Below, one piece after another: positions 33,660 through 43,263 of a stretch of DNA of 64,000 nt (its first letter is position 1; each line of letters starts with the position of its first letter). The position numbers and the translations under genes were made by a program. Source of the stretch: 66-474 sp051962095 (GTDB taxonomy: Bacteria > Pseudomonadota > Gammaproteobacteria > Xanthomonadales > Rhodanobacteraceae); the NCBI GenBank assembly GCA_051962095.1, contig JBQCCP010000074.1:1-64000 (forward strand), in the 5' to 3' direction. The notes under the pieces were generated by a model, which ran no database searches, was not told the origin of the DNA, and saw only the letters and a program-made list of their open reading frames with translations.

Positions 33660-35135
33660 TCATGCGCTGCGCCGCTGCGCCTTGGCCTCGTCCGAACGCA
33701 TGAACTCCAGTTGGCGCAGGTACTCGGTGTCCACACCGGTGACGTAACGGCCGGAGAAGCACGAATCGTCGAAGTGCTTCAGCTTTTCGTTGCCTTCGGC
33801 GACCGAGTCGATGAGGTCGTCCAGATCCTGGTAGATCAGCCAGTCGGCACCGATGGTTTCGCGGATCTGCTCGACGGTGCGGTCGTGCGCGACCAGTTCC
33901 GCCGGCGCAGGCATGTCGATGCCATAGACATTCGGATAGCGCACCGGCGGAGCGGCCGAGGCGAAGTACACCTTCTTTGCGCCGGCTTCGCGCGCCATCT
34001 GCACGATCTGCCTGGACGTGGTGCCGCGCACGATGGAATCGTCCACCAGCAGCACGTTCTTGTTGCGGAATTCCAGTGGAATCGGATTGAGCTTGCGGCG
34101 CACCGAGCGCACGCGCTGGCCCTGCCCCGGCATGATGAAGGTACGACCGATATAGCGGTTCTTGACGAAGCCCTCGCGGAACGGCACGCCGAGTTCGGCG
34201 GCCAGGGTGGAACCCGCGGTGCGCGAGGTATCGGGAATCGGGATCACCGCATCGATGTCGTGGTCGGGCCGTTCGCGCAGGATCTTGGCGGCGAGTTTCT
34301 CGCCCATCCGCAGACGCGCCTTGTACACCGACACGTCCTCGATCATCGAATCGGGCCGCGCCAGGTACACGTATTCGAAAATGCATGGCGCGTGCACCGC
34401 GCCTTCCGCGCAGCGCCGCGTGGACAGCTTGCCGTCGAGGCCGATGAACACCGCCTCGCCCGGCGCGACGTCGCGAACGCGCCTGAAGCCCAGGATGTCG
34501 AACGCCACCGACTCCGACGCGCAGGCGTATTCCTTGCCTTCGGGCGTGTCGCGTTCGCCCAGCACCAGCGGGCGGATGCCGTGCGGATCGCGGAACGCGA
34601 GCAGCCCGTAGCCGAGGATCAGCGCGACGCAGGCATAGCCGCCCTTGGCCCGCGCGTGCACCGCCGCGACTGCCTTGAACAGTTCGTCCGGCGTCAGCGC
34701 GTGGCGCTCCTGGATCTGCAGCTCGTGCGCCAGGATGTTCAGCAGGATTTCGGAATCGGAATCGGTGTTGATGTGGCGGCGGTCGTTCTCGAACATCTCG
34801 CGCCGCAACTGCTCGGTGTTGATCAGGTTGCCGTTGTGCGCGAAGGCGATCCCATAGGGCGAGTTCACGTAGAAGGGCTGCGCCTCTTCCGAATCCTCGG
34901 CACCCGCGGTGGGGTAGCGGCAATGGCCGATGCCTGCATGCCCACGCAGCTCCTGCATGTCGCGCGCCGAAAACACGTCGCGCACCAAGCCCGGCCCGCG
35001 GCGCAGGTGCAGCTTGTGGCCATCGTAGGTGGCGATGCCGGCCGCGTCCTGGCCGCGATGCTGCAACACCGTCAACGCGTCATACAACGCGGTGGCGACT
35101 TCGGTCTTGCCGACGATGCCGATGATTCCGCACAT
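33660..35135 (-). CDS. purF: Amidophosphoribosyltransferase
   Basis: PurF makes 5-phosphoribosylamine from PRPP and glutamine, the first committed step of purine synthesis. The 491-residue protein starts MCGIIGIVGK; Cys2 becomes the N-terminal glutaminase nucleophile. HRGQDAAGI, GHCRYPTAG and FAHNGNLIN are glutamine-domain motifs. The phosphoribosyltransferase domain has VLLVDDSIVRGTTS, the PRPP loop. It lies downstream of cvpA, the conserved xanthomonad and enterobacterial order folC-dedD-cvpA-purF. The 210-bp gap to cvpA holds one short repeat. Confidence 0.97.
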   Translation of the reverse strand: MCGIIGIVGKTEVATALYDALTVLQHRGQDAAGIATYDGHKLHLRRGPGLVRDVFSARDMQELRGHAGIGHCRYPTAGAEDSEEAQPFYVNSPYGIAFAHNGNLINTEQLRREMFENDRRHINTDSDSEILLNILAHELQIQERHALTPDELFKAVAAVHARAKGGYACVALILGYGLLAFRDPHGIRPLVLGERDTPEGKEYACASESVAFDILGFRRVRDVAPGEAVFIGLDGKLSTRRCAEGAVHAPCIFEYVYLARPDSMIEDVSVYKARLRMGEKLAAKILRERPDHDIDAVIPIPDTSRTAGSTLAAELGVPFREGFVKNRYIGRTFIMPGQGQRVRSVRRKLNPIPLEFRNKNVLLVDDSIVRGTTSRQIVQMAREAGAKKVYFASAAPPVRYPNVYGIDMPAPAELVAHDRTVEQIRETIGADWLIYQDLDDLIDSVAEGNEKLKHFDDSCFSGRYVTGVDTEYLRQLEFMRSDEAKAQRRSA

Positions 35136-35289
35136 GAACCTGTCCGCTTTGAAAAAGCCCGACTGTTACGCTTCGACCCAATACGTCACGCACCCACATC
35201 CCCCATCAAGTCCGCATGAAGCAAAAGCGCGGACTTGATCGCCCCCTTGACTCAAGGGGACTGAAGGCGTGGCGACCAGGCGCCTTTGC

Positions 35290-35320
35290 TTCGTCATTCC
35301 CGCGCAAGCGGAAATCCGGC
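35290..35320. repeat. Half-unit of the CGTCATTCCCGCG repeat
   Basis: TCGTCATTCCCGCGCAAGCGG followed by AAATCCGG is a single arm of the common CGTCATTCCCGCGAAAGCGGGAATCC repeat. It lies in the 210-bp gap between cvpA and purF. Fuller copies are at 39309-39480 and near 57290. Confidence 0.6.
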
Positions 35321-35345
35321 CGATCCTGATCTCGTTTCGACCGCC

Positions 35346-36002
35346 TTATTGTCCCACATCATCGCGTTCAGGGCCGTGTCCGAGAGCACGGCTCGACGCG
35401 CTCGAAGCAGGCGGCGCCACCGACCCACCCGCAGCCGGGTCGACCATCTGCTGCGCTGCGCGCTGCACCGCGGATATGGGGACGTCGGACAGCGCGGGCA
35501 AGGCCTGCCGTCCGGTTTCGAGGTAGCGGTTCACCTCGGGCGGAAGCTGCCGGGCAAGCCAGCCGGCGCCGTTGGCGAACGCCGGCAGCAGGGTGGATTG
35601 GCGCCACCAGGCCGCCTCGCGCGGCGCGGCCGTGAAGCCGAGCATCAGCACCACGAAGGTGACCAGCAGCAGGCCGCGCGCCAAGCCGAACAACATCCCG
35701 AGAACCCGGTCGCCTCCGCGCAGCCCGCTGACATTCAGCAGCTTGCGCAAGATCCAGCCGACCAGCGCGCCCACGATCAGCACGGCCACGAAACAGGTGG
35801 CGTAGCCGGCCACGATGCGCGCGGCCGGTTCGTGCAGCCAACTGCCGTAGAACTGCGCGATCTGGTCGCCGAACGCCCAGGCCACCCAGAACGCCGCGAT
35901 CCAGCACACCAGCGACAGCACCTCGCTGACGAAGCCGCGCATCAGCCCGAAGAGCGTCGAGAGCGCGAGGACCGCAAGGATGGCGATGTCGGCTGCGTTC
36001 AT
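35346..36002 (-). CDS. cvpA: CvpA family membrane protein
   Basis: The 218-residue inner-membrane protein is related to colicin V production protein. The N-terminus MNAADIAILAVLALSTLFGLMRG then FVSEVL matches the CvpA motif R-G-x-x-x-E. Four hydrophobic helices lie in the first 115 residues, followed by a hydrophilic Ala/Pro/Ser-rich tail. CvpA affects envelope stress and bile resistance in enterobacteria; the mechanism is unknown. It lies upstream of purF in the conserved cluster. Confidence 0.9.
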   Translation of the reverse strand: MNAADIAILAVLALSTLFGLMRGFVSEVLSLVCWIAAFWVAWAFGDQIAQFYGSWLHEPAARIVAGYATCFVAVLIVGALVGWILRKLLNVSGLRGGDRVLGMLFGLARGLLLVTFVVLMLGFTAAPREAAWWRQSTLLPAFANGAGWLARQLPPEVNRYLETGRQALPALSDVPISAVQRAAQQMVDPAAGGSVAPPASSASSRALGHGPERDDVGQ

Positions 36003-36024
36003 CGCGCTGGATTGATTCGGCGAA

Positions 36025-36166
36025 GCCGCTGTTGTGAAAAGTCAGAGCCTGCCCCCGAGCTGCTTCTGATCGGGGGCCATGGAGGGCCGTTCTGGCGTTT
36101 GTAGACTGGAAATGTCTCCACACCAATCGATCTGTCGCGTCGTGCAGCGATCATGGACGATCGCAC
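36025..36166 (+). repeat. Bipartite ANGGA-hairpin repeat, copy B with inserted module
   Basis: This lies between the SPOR gene stop (36166) and the cvpA start. It reads GCCGCTGTTGTGAAAAGTCAG, then an inserted hairpin GCCCCCGA...TCGGGGGC, then hairpin 1 GGCC-ATGGAG-GGCC (36075-36088), GTTCTGG, a 58-nt interval and hairpin 2 GCGATC-ATGGAC-GATCGC (36147-36164). The inserted GCCCCCGA module also occurs alone near 57351. The spacer sequence differs from copies A and C, but its length is the same within 2 nt. Confidence 0.75.
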
Positions 36167-37155
36167 TATTCAGTCACGATGTTGCCCTTGATCTTCAGCT
36201 TGTCCGCGATCTGTCCACGCGTGCTTTCCGCCACGTTGCGCGTGGCGAACGGGCCGGCGCGGACGCGCCACAGCTTGCCCTTCGCGGTCTTCACGCTGTC
36301 GACGTAACCGTCGAAGCCCTGCCCGCGCAGCCGGTCGCGCAGCTTGTCGGCCGAGGCCTCGTCGCCGAACGCGGCAAGCTGCACGGCCCACGCGCCCGGC
36401 TGGGCGGCGGCGATCGCGGACGAAGGCGCATCGCCGGCCTGGTTCACCGCGCCGGATTCGACCGACATCGACACGTGCTCGATGTCCTTCAGCTTCAGTC
36501 GCGCGGCCTCGGCCTCAGCACGGCTGGGGAACGGCCCCACCCGTACGCGCAGCACCGATTTGCCCTGATAGGTTTCGGGCGTGGCCAGCGCGATGAACCC
36601 GTGCTGCTTCGCCTGCGCCACCAGCTTGTTGGCGCTGGCGTGGTTGGCGTAGACACCCAGATTCACAGTGTAGATCGCACCGGCTGCGGCACCCGCACCA
36701 CCGGGAAGCGGTGCCGATTCCGCGGGAGCAGGCACAGCCGACGGCGGCGGCGCCTTGGCAACAACACTGGCAGGTTCGGGATTTGAAGTTTGTGGGGGCG
36801 CGCTGGGCGTCGGCGCCGAGGTCTCCGGCGCGGAAGCCACCGGTGCGTTGGTGGCGGCGATCGGCAGCGATGAAGCCGCGGATGAGGGTTGCGCGGCGCG
36901 ATGGCTCAAGTCGAGGGTCGCAACGTGATCCGGATCGGCGATGGACGCCTGCGTGCTGGAACCCGCACTGACGCCTTCCGGTCCCACCTGCAGGACGCGC
37001 GTCTGCAATTCGCCGCTCGGTTCCGGCGGGATCTTCACGCTGACCGATTGCGATCCGGAGTTGGAGTGGCCGGGCAGCAGCATCGGCACGAAGATCACCG
37101 CAAGCGCGATCAACACCACCGCGCCGAGCAGACGTTTTTTCAAACCTGAATCCAT
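36166..37155 (-). CDS. SPOR-domain cell-division protein (DedD-like)
   Basis: The 329-residue protein is anchored by one N-terminal helix (MDSGLKKRLLGAVVLIALAV then IFVPMLLPG). A long Ala/Pro/Ser linker follows. There appear to be two SPOR domains: IYTVNLGVYANHASANKLV...RVRVGPFPSR from about 163 and AWAVQLAAFGDEASADKLR...RVRAGPFAT from about 254. SPOR domains bind denuded septal glycan. DedD of E. coli has one SPOR domain, so two is longer. The start at MDSGLKK was chosen over an upstream frame with no signal. Location between folC and cvpA supports the DedD assignment. Confidence 0.88.
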   Translation of the reverse strand: MDSGLKKRLLGAVVLIALAVIFVPMLLPGHSNSGSQSVSVKIPPEPSGELQTRVLQVGPEGVSAGSSTQASIADPDHVATLDLSHRAAQPSSAASSLPIAATNAPVASAPETSAPTPSAPPQTSNPEPASVVAKAPPPSAVPAPAESAPLPGGAGAAAGAIYTVNLGVYANHASANKLVAQAKQHGFIALATPETYQGKSVLRVRVGPFPSRAEAEAARLKLKDIEHVSMSVESGAVNQAGDAPSSAIAAAQPGAWAVQLAAFGDEASADKLRDRLRGQGFDGYVDSVKTAKGKLWRVRAGPFATRNVAESTRGQIADKLKIKGNIVTE

Positions 37156-37243
37156 AGATGCGGCACCGTGCGGCTGGCCTGTGGCTCCGCTGAGACCCGA
37201 GAAATCGCGCCGGCTCAAACGCGGAATGAGCAAACGCCGGAAA

Positions 37244-38566
37244 TTATAGCTGCGCCGCTTCGCGCAGCACCGGACCAACTACGTGGAAGCTGCCGAACGC
37301 GATGATGCGATCCTCCGGCGAGGCTTCCGCGCGCGCGGCGGCCAGTGCGGCGGGAATGTCATGATGTTCGCTGCAGACGGCCTGGGGCAATGCGGCACGT
37401 ACGCGCTGCGCCAGCCGTTCAGTCGTCTCGCCACGCGGCGATTCAACGTCGAGTCCGGCGAGATACCAGCGGTCGATCCGCGCGCCCAGCGCCGCCACGA
37501 CGCCTTCGATGTCCTTGTCGGCGAGCGCACCGAACACCGCACGCGTGTGCCCCGCAATGGAATGACGATCCAGCCAACGCGCCAGTTCGCGTGCGGCCTG
37601 CGGATTGTGGCCGACGTCGACCACGAGATCGGGATGTTCGGCGATATGCTGCAGCCGGCCCGGCAGAATCGGCGCGGTATTCACCCGATGATTCGGCTGC
37701 TGCAACGGATCGGCGCGCCAGCGAACCCGCTCACCCAACGCATGCAGCGCCGCGATCGCGGTGGCCGCATTGCGGTACTGGAATGCACCCTCCAGCACCA
37801 GCTCGCCGCGCAGCACGATGGCGGGCGAACCACCCGCCGGGGCAACGTAACGGGGCTGCGCGGGATCGCGATGCCACCACGCCAATGCGTCGATTTGCGG
37901 CTCCCAGCCGAAGTCGCGTCCCAGCACCTCGACGCGCGCGCCGAGGGTGCGTGCATGCTCCAGCAGCGACTGCGGCGGATCGGTTTCGCCCACGATCGCG
38001 GGCTTGCCGGCGCGGAAGATCCCGGCCTTCTCGCGGCCGATCGTCTCGCGATCGGGTCCCAGGTATTCCATGTGGTCGAGGTCGACGGTGACCACCACCG
38101 CGCAATCGGCGTCCACGATGTTCACCGCGTCGAGGCGTCCACCCAGCCCGACTTCGAGCAGCGCTGCATCCAGCTTCGATCGCGCAAAGATGTCGAACGC
38201 GGCCAGCGTGCCGAATTCGAAATAGGTCAGCGTGGTTTCACCACGGGCAGATTCGACGCGCTCGAACGCGTCGATCAATGCGTCATCTTCGACTTCGCCC
38301 CCCTCCACGCGCACGCGCTCGTTGTAGCGAAGGACGTGCGGCGAGGTGTACGCACCCACGCGCAACCCGCCCGCGCGCAGCATCGCCTCAAGGAATGCGA
38401 CGGTCGAACCCTTGCCGTTGGTGCCGCCGACCGTGATGACCACCGGCGCAACCTGCGGCGCACCCATGCGTTGCCACACGTCGTGCACGCGCTCCAGGCC
38501 CATGTCGATGCCGCGCGCGTGCACCTGCTGCTGGTACGCCAGCCATTCTTCGAGATTGCGCCGCAT
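37244..38566 (-). CDS. folC: Bifunctional folylpolyglutamate synthase/dihydrofolate synthase
   Basis: FolC adds glutamate to dihydropteroate and to folates. The 440-residue Mur-ligase-family protein has the P-loop VGGTNGKGSTVAFLEAML, followed by YTSPHVLRYNERVRV (folate loop), VEVGLGGRLDAVN, and the C-terminal VVDVGHNPQAARELARWL. I start at MRRNLEEWLAYQQQ; an ATG 10 codons upstream is possible. It heads the folC, SPOR, cvpA, purF cluster; accD is not in the upstream position here, where rplI lies instead. Confidence 0.95.
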   Translation of the reverse strand: MRRNLEEWLAYQQQVHARGIDMGLERVHDVWQRMGAPQVAPVVITVGGTNGKGSTVAFLEAMLRAGGLRVGAYTSPHVLRYNERVRVEGGEVEDDALIDAFERVESARGETTLTYFEFGTLAAFDIFARSKLDAALLEVGLGGRLDAVNIVDADCAVVVTVDLDHMEYLGPDRETIGREKAGIFRAGKPAIVGETDPPQSLLEHARTLGARVEVLGRDFGWEPQIDALAWWHRDPAQPRYVAPAGGSPAIVLRGELVLEGAFQYRNAATAIAALHALGERVRWRADPLQQPNHRVNTAPILPGRLQHIAEHPDLVVDVGHNPQAARELARWLDRHSIAGHTRAVFGALADKDIEGVVAALGARIDRWYLAGLDVESPRGETTERLAQRVRAALPQAVCSEHHDIPAALAAARAEASPEDRIIAFGSFHVVGPVLREAAQL

Positions 38567-38609
38567 GAACCGTCCGACAATACGCCAAACGCGCATTGTC
38601 TCATTTCAG

Positions 38610-38718
38610 GTGCGATCATCCTTGATCGCCGCGCCGCTGGAGATTTCGTCCAAGCGAAGGCGCGACTGCGTGGCCAACTCCAGAACGGCCATCCGTGGCC
38701 TGACTTTTCACAACGGCT
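38610..38718 (-). repeat. Bipartite ANGGA-hairpin repeat, copy C
   Basis: This minus-strand copy lies between the rplI terminator and the folC start. It reads CCGTTGTGAAAAGTCA, hairpin 1 GGCC-ACGGAT-GGCC (38687-38700), GTTCTGG, a 57-nt interval and hairpin 2 GCGATC-AAGGAT-GATCGC (38612-38629). Orientation matches the folC operon here, while copies A and B face the opposite way to their host genes. It could be in the folC leader transcript. Confidence 0.75.
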
Positions 38719-38730
38719 CGTGCCCACCGC

Positions 38731-38760
38731 CAAACGAAATGGGCGCCCGAAGGCGCCCAT
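38731..38760 (-). terminator. Rho-independent terminator after rplI
   Basis: On the minus strand ATGGGCGCC-TTCG-GGCGCCCAT, a perfect 9-bp stem with a UUCG tetraloop, is followed by TTCGTTTGG. It lies about 33 bp after the rplI stop and probably ends the rpsF-rpsR-rplI transcript before copy C of the repeat and folC. Confidence 0.8.
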
Positions 38761-38792
38761 TCGTGTCTTGCTTTCGCGAAGCGCGATCGCGA

Positions 38793-39242
38793 TCAGGCAC
38801 CCGCAACCACGTGCACCTTGACCGGCGCCTTCACGTCCGCGTGCAGCGACACTTCGACGTCGTAATCGCCGATGTTGTGGATCGCGCCTTCCGGCATGAT
38901 CACTTCGCTCTTTTCAAGCGCGAGGCCTTGCGCAGTGAAGGCTTCGGCGATGTCGCGGGGACCGACCGAACCGAACAGCTTGCCCTCGGGGCTGGCATTG
39001 GCGTTGATGGTGGCCTCGGCGTTCTCGAATTTCGCGGCGCGCGCCTGCGCATCGGCCAGCAGCTTGTCGGCCTTGGCCTGGTATTCGGCGCGCCTGGTTT
39101 CGAACGATTCGAGGTTGGCCTTGGTGGCCGGCACGGCCTTGCCCTGCGGCACCAGGTAATTGCGGCCGTAGCCGGGCTTCACCTTGACTTTTTCACCGAG
39201 GGCGCCGAGGTTTTTCACTTTTTCGAGCAGGATGATTTCCAT
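38793..39242 (-). CDS. rplI: 50S ribosomal protein L9
   Basis: L9 binds 23S rRNA and stabilises the L1 stalk base. The 149-residue protein has the standard two-domain form: N-terminal MEIILLEKVKNLGALGEKVK then GYGRNYLVPQGKA, a long central helix (ANLESFETRRAEYQAKADK), and the C-terminal domain with GKLFGSVGPRDIAEAF. It is the last gene of the rpsF-rpsR-rplI group; a 248-bp gap with a repeat element separates it from rpsR, larger than is usual for this operon. Confidence 0.97.
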   Translation of the reverse strand: MEIILLEKVKNLGALGEKVKVKPGYGRNYLVPQGKAVPATKANLESFETRRAEYQAKADKLLADAQARAAKFENAEATINANASPEGKLFGSVGPRDIAEAFTAQGLALEKSEVIMPEGAIHNIGDYDVEVSLHADVKAPVKVHVVAGA

Positions 39243-39308
39243 GGTGTTCTCCGATTCGTTAGCGCCCCATGCGGGACGCAGCCAGTGGACGGGTGTCCGA
39301 ATTGTTGG

Positions 39309-39480
39309 TCTTCGTCATTCCCGCGAAATCGGGAATCCAGTGACTTCCCTCGACAGCTGAAAGACACTGGATTTACTCGCGCCATCCATGGCGCTCTCCC
39401 TTCGGCCGCTTGCGCGTTCGCGTTTGCTGTCCTGCAAACGCAGTCGGATCGCCGCTGCGCGGCGTCCGGAATGACGAAGA
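39309..39480. mobile_element. MITE-like element with 13-bp perfect terminal inverted repeats
   Basis: The 172-bp element sits between rpsR and rplI. The ends are TCTTCGTCATTCC and GGAATGACGAAGA, perfectly complementary. The interior has hairpins: ATCCAGTG...CACTGGAT, the palindrome GCGCCATCCATGGCGC, and GCGTTTGC...GCAAACGC. There is no coding capacity. The outer CGTCATTCC arm is the widespread REP-like sequence also seen at 35290 and 57290. A target-site duplication is not obvious to me. Confidence 0.7.
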
Positions 39481-39490
39481 TGAATTGCTT

Positions 39491-39721
39491 CTACACGAAA
39501 TGGTTGTCGGAATACGGCAGCAACGCTAGGAACCGCGCCCGCTGCACCGCCGTGGACAACTGGCGCTGGTAGCGCGCCTTGGTGCCGGTGATGCGGCTGG
39601 GGACGATCTTGCCGGTTTCGGTGATGTACTGCTTCAGCGTGGCGAGATCCTTGTAGTCGATGTGATCGACGCCCTCGGCGCTGAAACGGCAGAACTTGCG
39701 GCGGCGGAAAAACTTGGACAT
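39491..39721 (-). CDS. rpsR: 30S ribosomal protein S18
   Basis: S18 forms a heterodimer with S6 on the 30S platform. It has 76 residues starting MSKFFRRRKFCRFSAEGVDH, preceded by GGAG; the longer open frame would add 14 unusual residues. YKDLATLKQYITETGKIVPS then RITGTKARYQRQL is the conserved core. The N-terminal Cys of RKFCRF is retained. It lies 41 bp after rpsF. Confidence 0.97.
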   Translation of the reverse strand: MSKFFRRRKFCRFSAEGVDHIDYKDLATLKQYITETGKIVPSRITGTKARYQRQLSTAVQRARFLALLPYSDNHFV

Positions 39722-39762
39722 GTTCGTGTCTCCGGACTTTTTCTTGCTGGTCGGGCGAGGCA

Positions 39763-40155
39763 TCAGGCGGCTTCGCGATCGTCGCGATCGTCGCCCTCGT
39801 TGTCGTCATCGCGGCGGCGGGACGGCTTGTCGTCCTTGCCGGCTTTCATGATCAGCGACGGTTCGGTTTCGGCCTGGTGCCACTGCACGATCATGTGTCG
39901 CAGCACCGCATCGTTGAAACGGAAGCCCGACTTCAGCTCGGCGACCGCCTTCGGCCCGCACTCGATGTTCATCAGAACGTAGTGGGCCTTGGCGAGATGC
40001 TGGATCGGATAGGCGAGCGGGCGGCGGCCCCAGTCCTCGAGACGATGGACCTTGCCGCCTTCGGCTTCGACCAGCGCCTTGTAGCGCTCGATCATGCCGG
40101 GCACCTGCTCGCTCTGGTCCGGATGGACCAGGAACACGACTTCATAATGACGCAT
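39763..40155 (-). CDS. rpsF: 30S ribosomal protein S6
   Basis: S6 pairs with S18 on the small subunit. The 130-residue protein starts MRHYEVVFLVHPDQSEQVPG, with the core GGKVHRLEDWGRRPLAYPI. The C-terminal tail is acidic/basic-rich (RRRDDDNEGDDRDDREAA), similar to the glutamate-rich tail modified by RimK in E. coli, though here Asp dominates. GAGGAAA precedes the ATG. The leader of over 200 nt is GC-rich and could hold the S6:S18 autoregulatory site, which I cannot confirm by eye. Confidence 0.97.
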   Translation of the reverse strand: MRHYEVVFLVHPDQSEQVPGMIERYKALVEAEGGKVHRLEDWGRRPLAYPIQHLAKAHYVLMNIECGPKAVAELKSGFRFNDAVLRHMIVQWHQAETEPSLIMKAGKDDKPSRRRDDDNEGDDRDDREAA

Positions 40156-40400
40156 TGTGGTTTCCTCATGGGTGTCGCCGTGGCACGGCGCCGCGGCGGG
40201 CAGCCTCCCGATCCGTGATTCCGGCGGTGAGGCGAGGGCTTGCGTTCGGGGTGAGCCGGGAACGCAAGAGCGGGAATTCTACGGGAAACGCCGTTGTGGC
40301 GCAAGAAAGCAGCGGGCGTGGGGGACGAGCGGCGTGGGCGCGCCAGAACGGGTTTGAGGTGGGTCTGGGTTCTGCCAAAAGCCTGAAAATCGCGCCCCCG

Positions 40401-40748
40401 CTACCCGCGCTCCATCCCCTGTTCTGCCACCGTGAAGCTTTCCCCGCAGCCACATTCGCCGGTCGCGTTGGGATTGTGGAACACGAACGTGGCGTTCATG
40501 CCTTCGCGTGCGTAGTCGATGCGCGTGCCTTCCACGAACGGCAGCGCCTTGGCGTCCACCACCAGCTTGATGCCGTCGAGATCGAACACCTTGTCGTTGC
40601 CGGTCACTTCGCTGGCGAGGTCGACCGTATAGCCGAAGCCCGAGCAGCCCGTGCGCTTGATGCCGAAGCGCACACCCGGCGCGGCCGGATTCCTCGCCAG
40701 GAAATCGCGCATCCGCGCGGAAGCGGTCGGAGTCAGTTCGATGGCCAT
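40401..40748 (-). CDS. HesB/IscA-type Fe-S cluster carrier
   Basis: The 115-residue A-type carrier receives an Fe-S cluster and delivers it to apo-proteins. The three conserved Cys are present: Cys35 in RTGCSGFGY, and Cys99 and Cys101 in GECGCGESF. KRTGCSGF favours IscA/SufA over ErpA. It is isolated from other isc/suf genes in this window and is divergent from asnS, with about 85 bp between. Confidence 0.92.
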   Translation of the reverse strand: MAIELTPTASARMRDFLARNPAAPGVRFGIKRTGCSGFGYTVDLASEVTGNDKVFDLDGIKLVVDAKALPFVEGTRIDYAREGMNATFVFHNPNATGECGCGESFTVAEQGMERG

Positions 40749-40834
40749 GGCGAGTATCTGCTGCGTGTACGGTCAGTTATTATCGCGCGTTCGTCTTTCC
40801 AATACATGGCCCAGCGAGGGCACGGATTCAAGTC

Positions 40835-42235
<1,401 letters not shown>

Positions 42236-42443
42236 CGCGCTCCGGGAAACTCCGGGATCGCATACGGGTCCAATGCTTCCCAGCAGTGCTTGGGAAGCCG
42301 GCCATCCGGACCAAAATCCCGAACCAGGACTTTCGACCCGTTTTTGACCGCGTCGCGGTCTGTACACTGCCTGAACCATCATCCAACGCACTGCCGCGCG
42401 TAGTTCCGGCGGGCGCCCAGTTACCCGTTCCACCATCCACGCC

Positions 42444-43241
42444 GTGACCCGTTTTTCCCGACCCGTCATTTTCTCGTTTTGCGCACTATTGCTGGCCGGG
42501 TGCACCCACGCGGTCAAATTGCCGCTGCTCGGCAGTTTCGAAAGCACGCCACCGCTTTCGCGCGACACGGCCATACAGGATCTGAAGGACGCGACGCCAT
42601 GCTGCCACGTGTGGGCCGACCTGCCCTTCCACGATGCGCTGCCCGATGAACCGCGCGAATTCACCCTCGACAAGTTCAGCCCCGTCGCCGACATCGACGG
42701 CGATCGCACGCATTTCCTCACCTTCGTACTGCCGAAATTCAAGAAGCCCTACCGCGTGGTGTTCCAGACCCAGCCGAGCGCGCGGCACCTCGGCAACAGC
42801 TTCCTGCTGGCACCCACGGTGACGTTGTTGAACGCCAATTACCAGCCACTTTCCAGCACCGACGTGCCGCTGTGCGTGTACATCAACTGGCGGCCGAGCA
42901 TGTCGGGCGGATTCGGCGCGGTGAAGGTCGACAATCCGAACGCGCAATACCTGGTCGTGACCACATCGCAGAATCAGCTCGCCTCGACCACGTACTGGGC
43001 GCAGTCGCCGACCAGTTTCAGCAACATCAACGTGCCGTCCGCCTCGGCGTTCGCCAGCATCAAACCGGTGGCGCCCGTCACCAGCGGCAGCTTCGACGTG
43101 CCGCATGGCCCGGAGGGCACGCTGACCCTCGGCAAGATGACCTCCGCCTACGAGGGCGCAGTCGACAACGGCCTGTGCGGCAAGCCGACCGTGGGCGCCG
43201 GGTTGTTGCCCGAGTTGCGCAACGCGCTGCACAATCGGTAA
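42444..43241 (+). CDS. MalM-family lipoprotein
   Basis: The 265-residue protein has a lipoprotein signal MTRFSRPVIFSFCALLLAGC with lipobox LAGC. The body resembles MalM, the periplasmic protein of the E. coli maltose operon: FLLAPTVTLLNANYQPLSS, YLVVTTSQNQLASTTYW and HGPEGTLTLGK align in style and order with MalM blocks. No mal genes are adjacent. Function of the family is unclear. It is followed by the SDR gene after 20 bp, so they may be co-transcribed. Confidence 0.72.
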   Translation: MTRFSRPVIFSFCALLLAGCTHAVKLPLLGSFESTPPLSRDTAIQDLKDATPCCHVWADLPFHDALPDEPREFTLDKFSPVADIDGDRTHFLTFVLPKFKKPYRVVFQTQPSARHLGNSFLLAPTVTLLNANYQPLSSTDVPLCVYINWRPSMSGGFGAVKVDNPNAQYLVVTTSQNQLASTTYWAQSPTSFSNINVPSASAFASIKPVAPVTSGSFDVPHGPEGTLTLGKMTSAYEGAVDNGLCGKPTVGAGLLPELRNALHNR

Positions 43242-43263
43242 TTTGAGCAACCGCAGAGAAGAA

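Noticed and set aside
42275..42298. GCTTCCCA/TGGGAAGC hairpin after asnS as a terminator
   Set aside because: An 8-bp stem is real, but neither strand has a T-tract after it, so termination is not supported.
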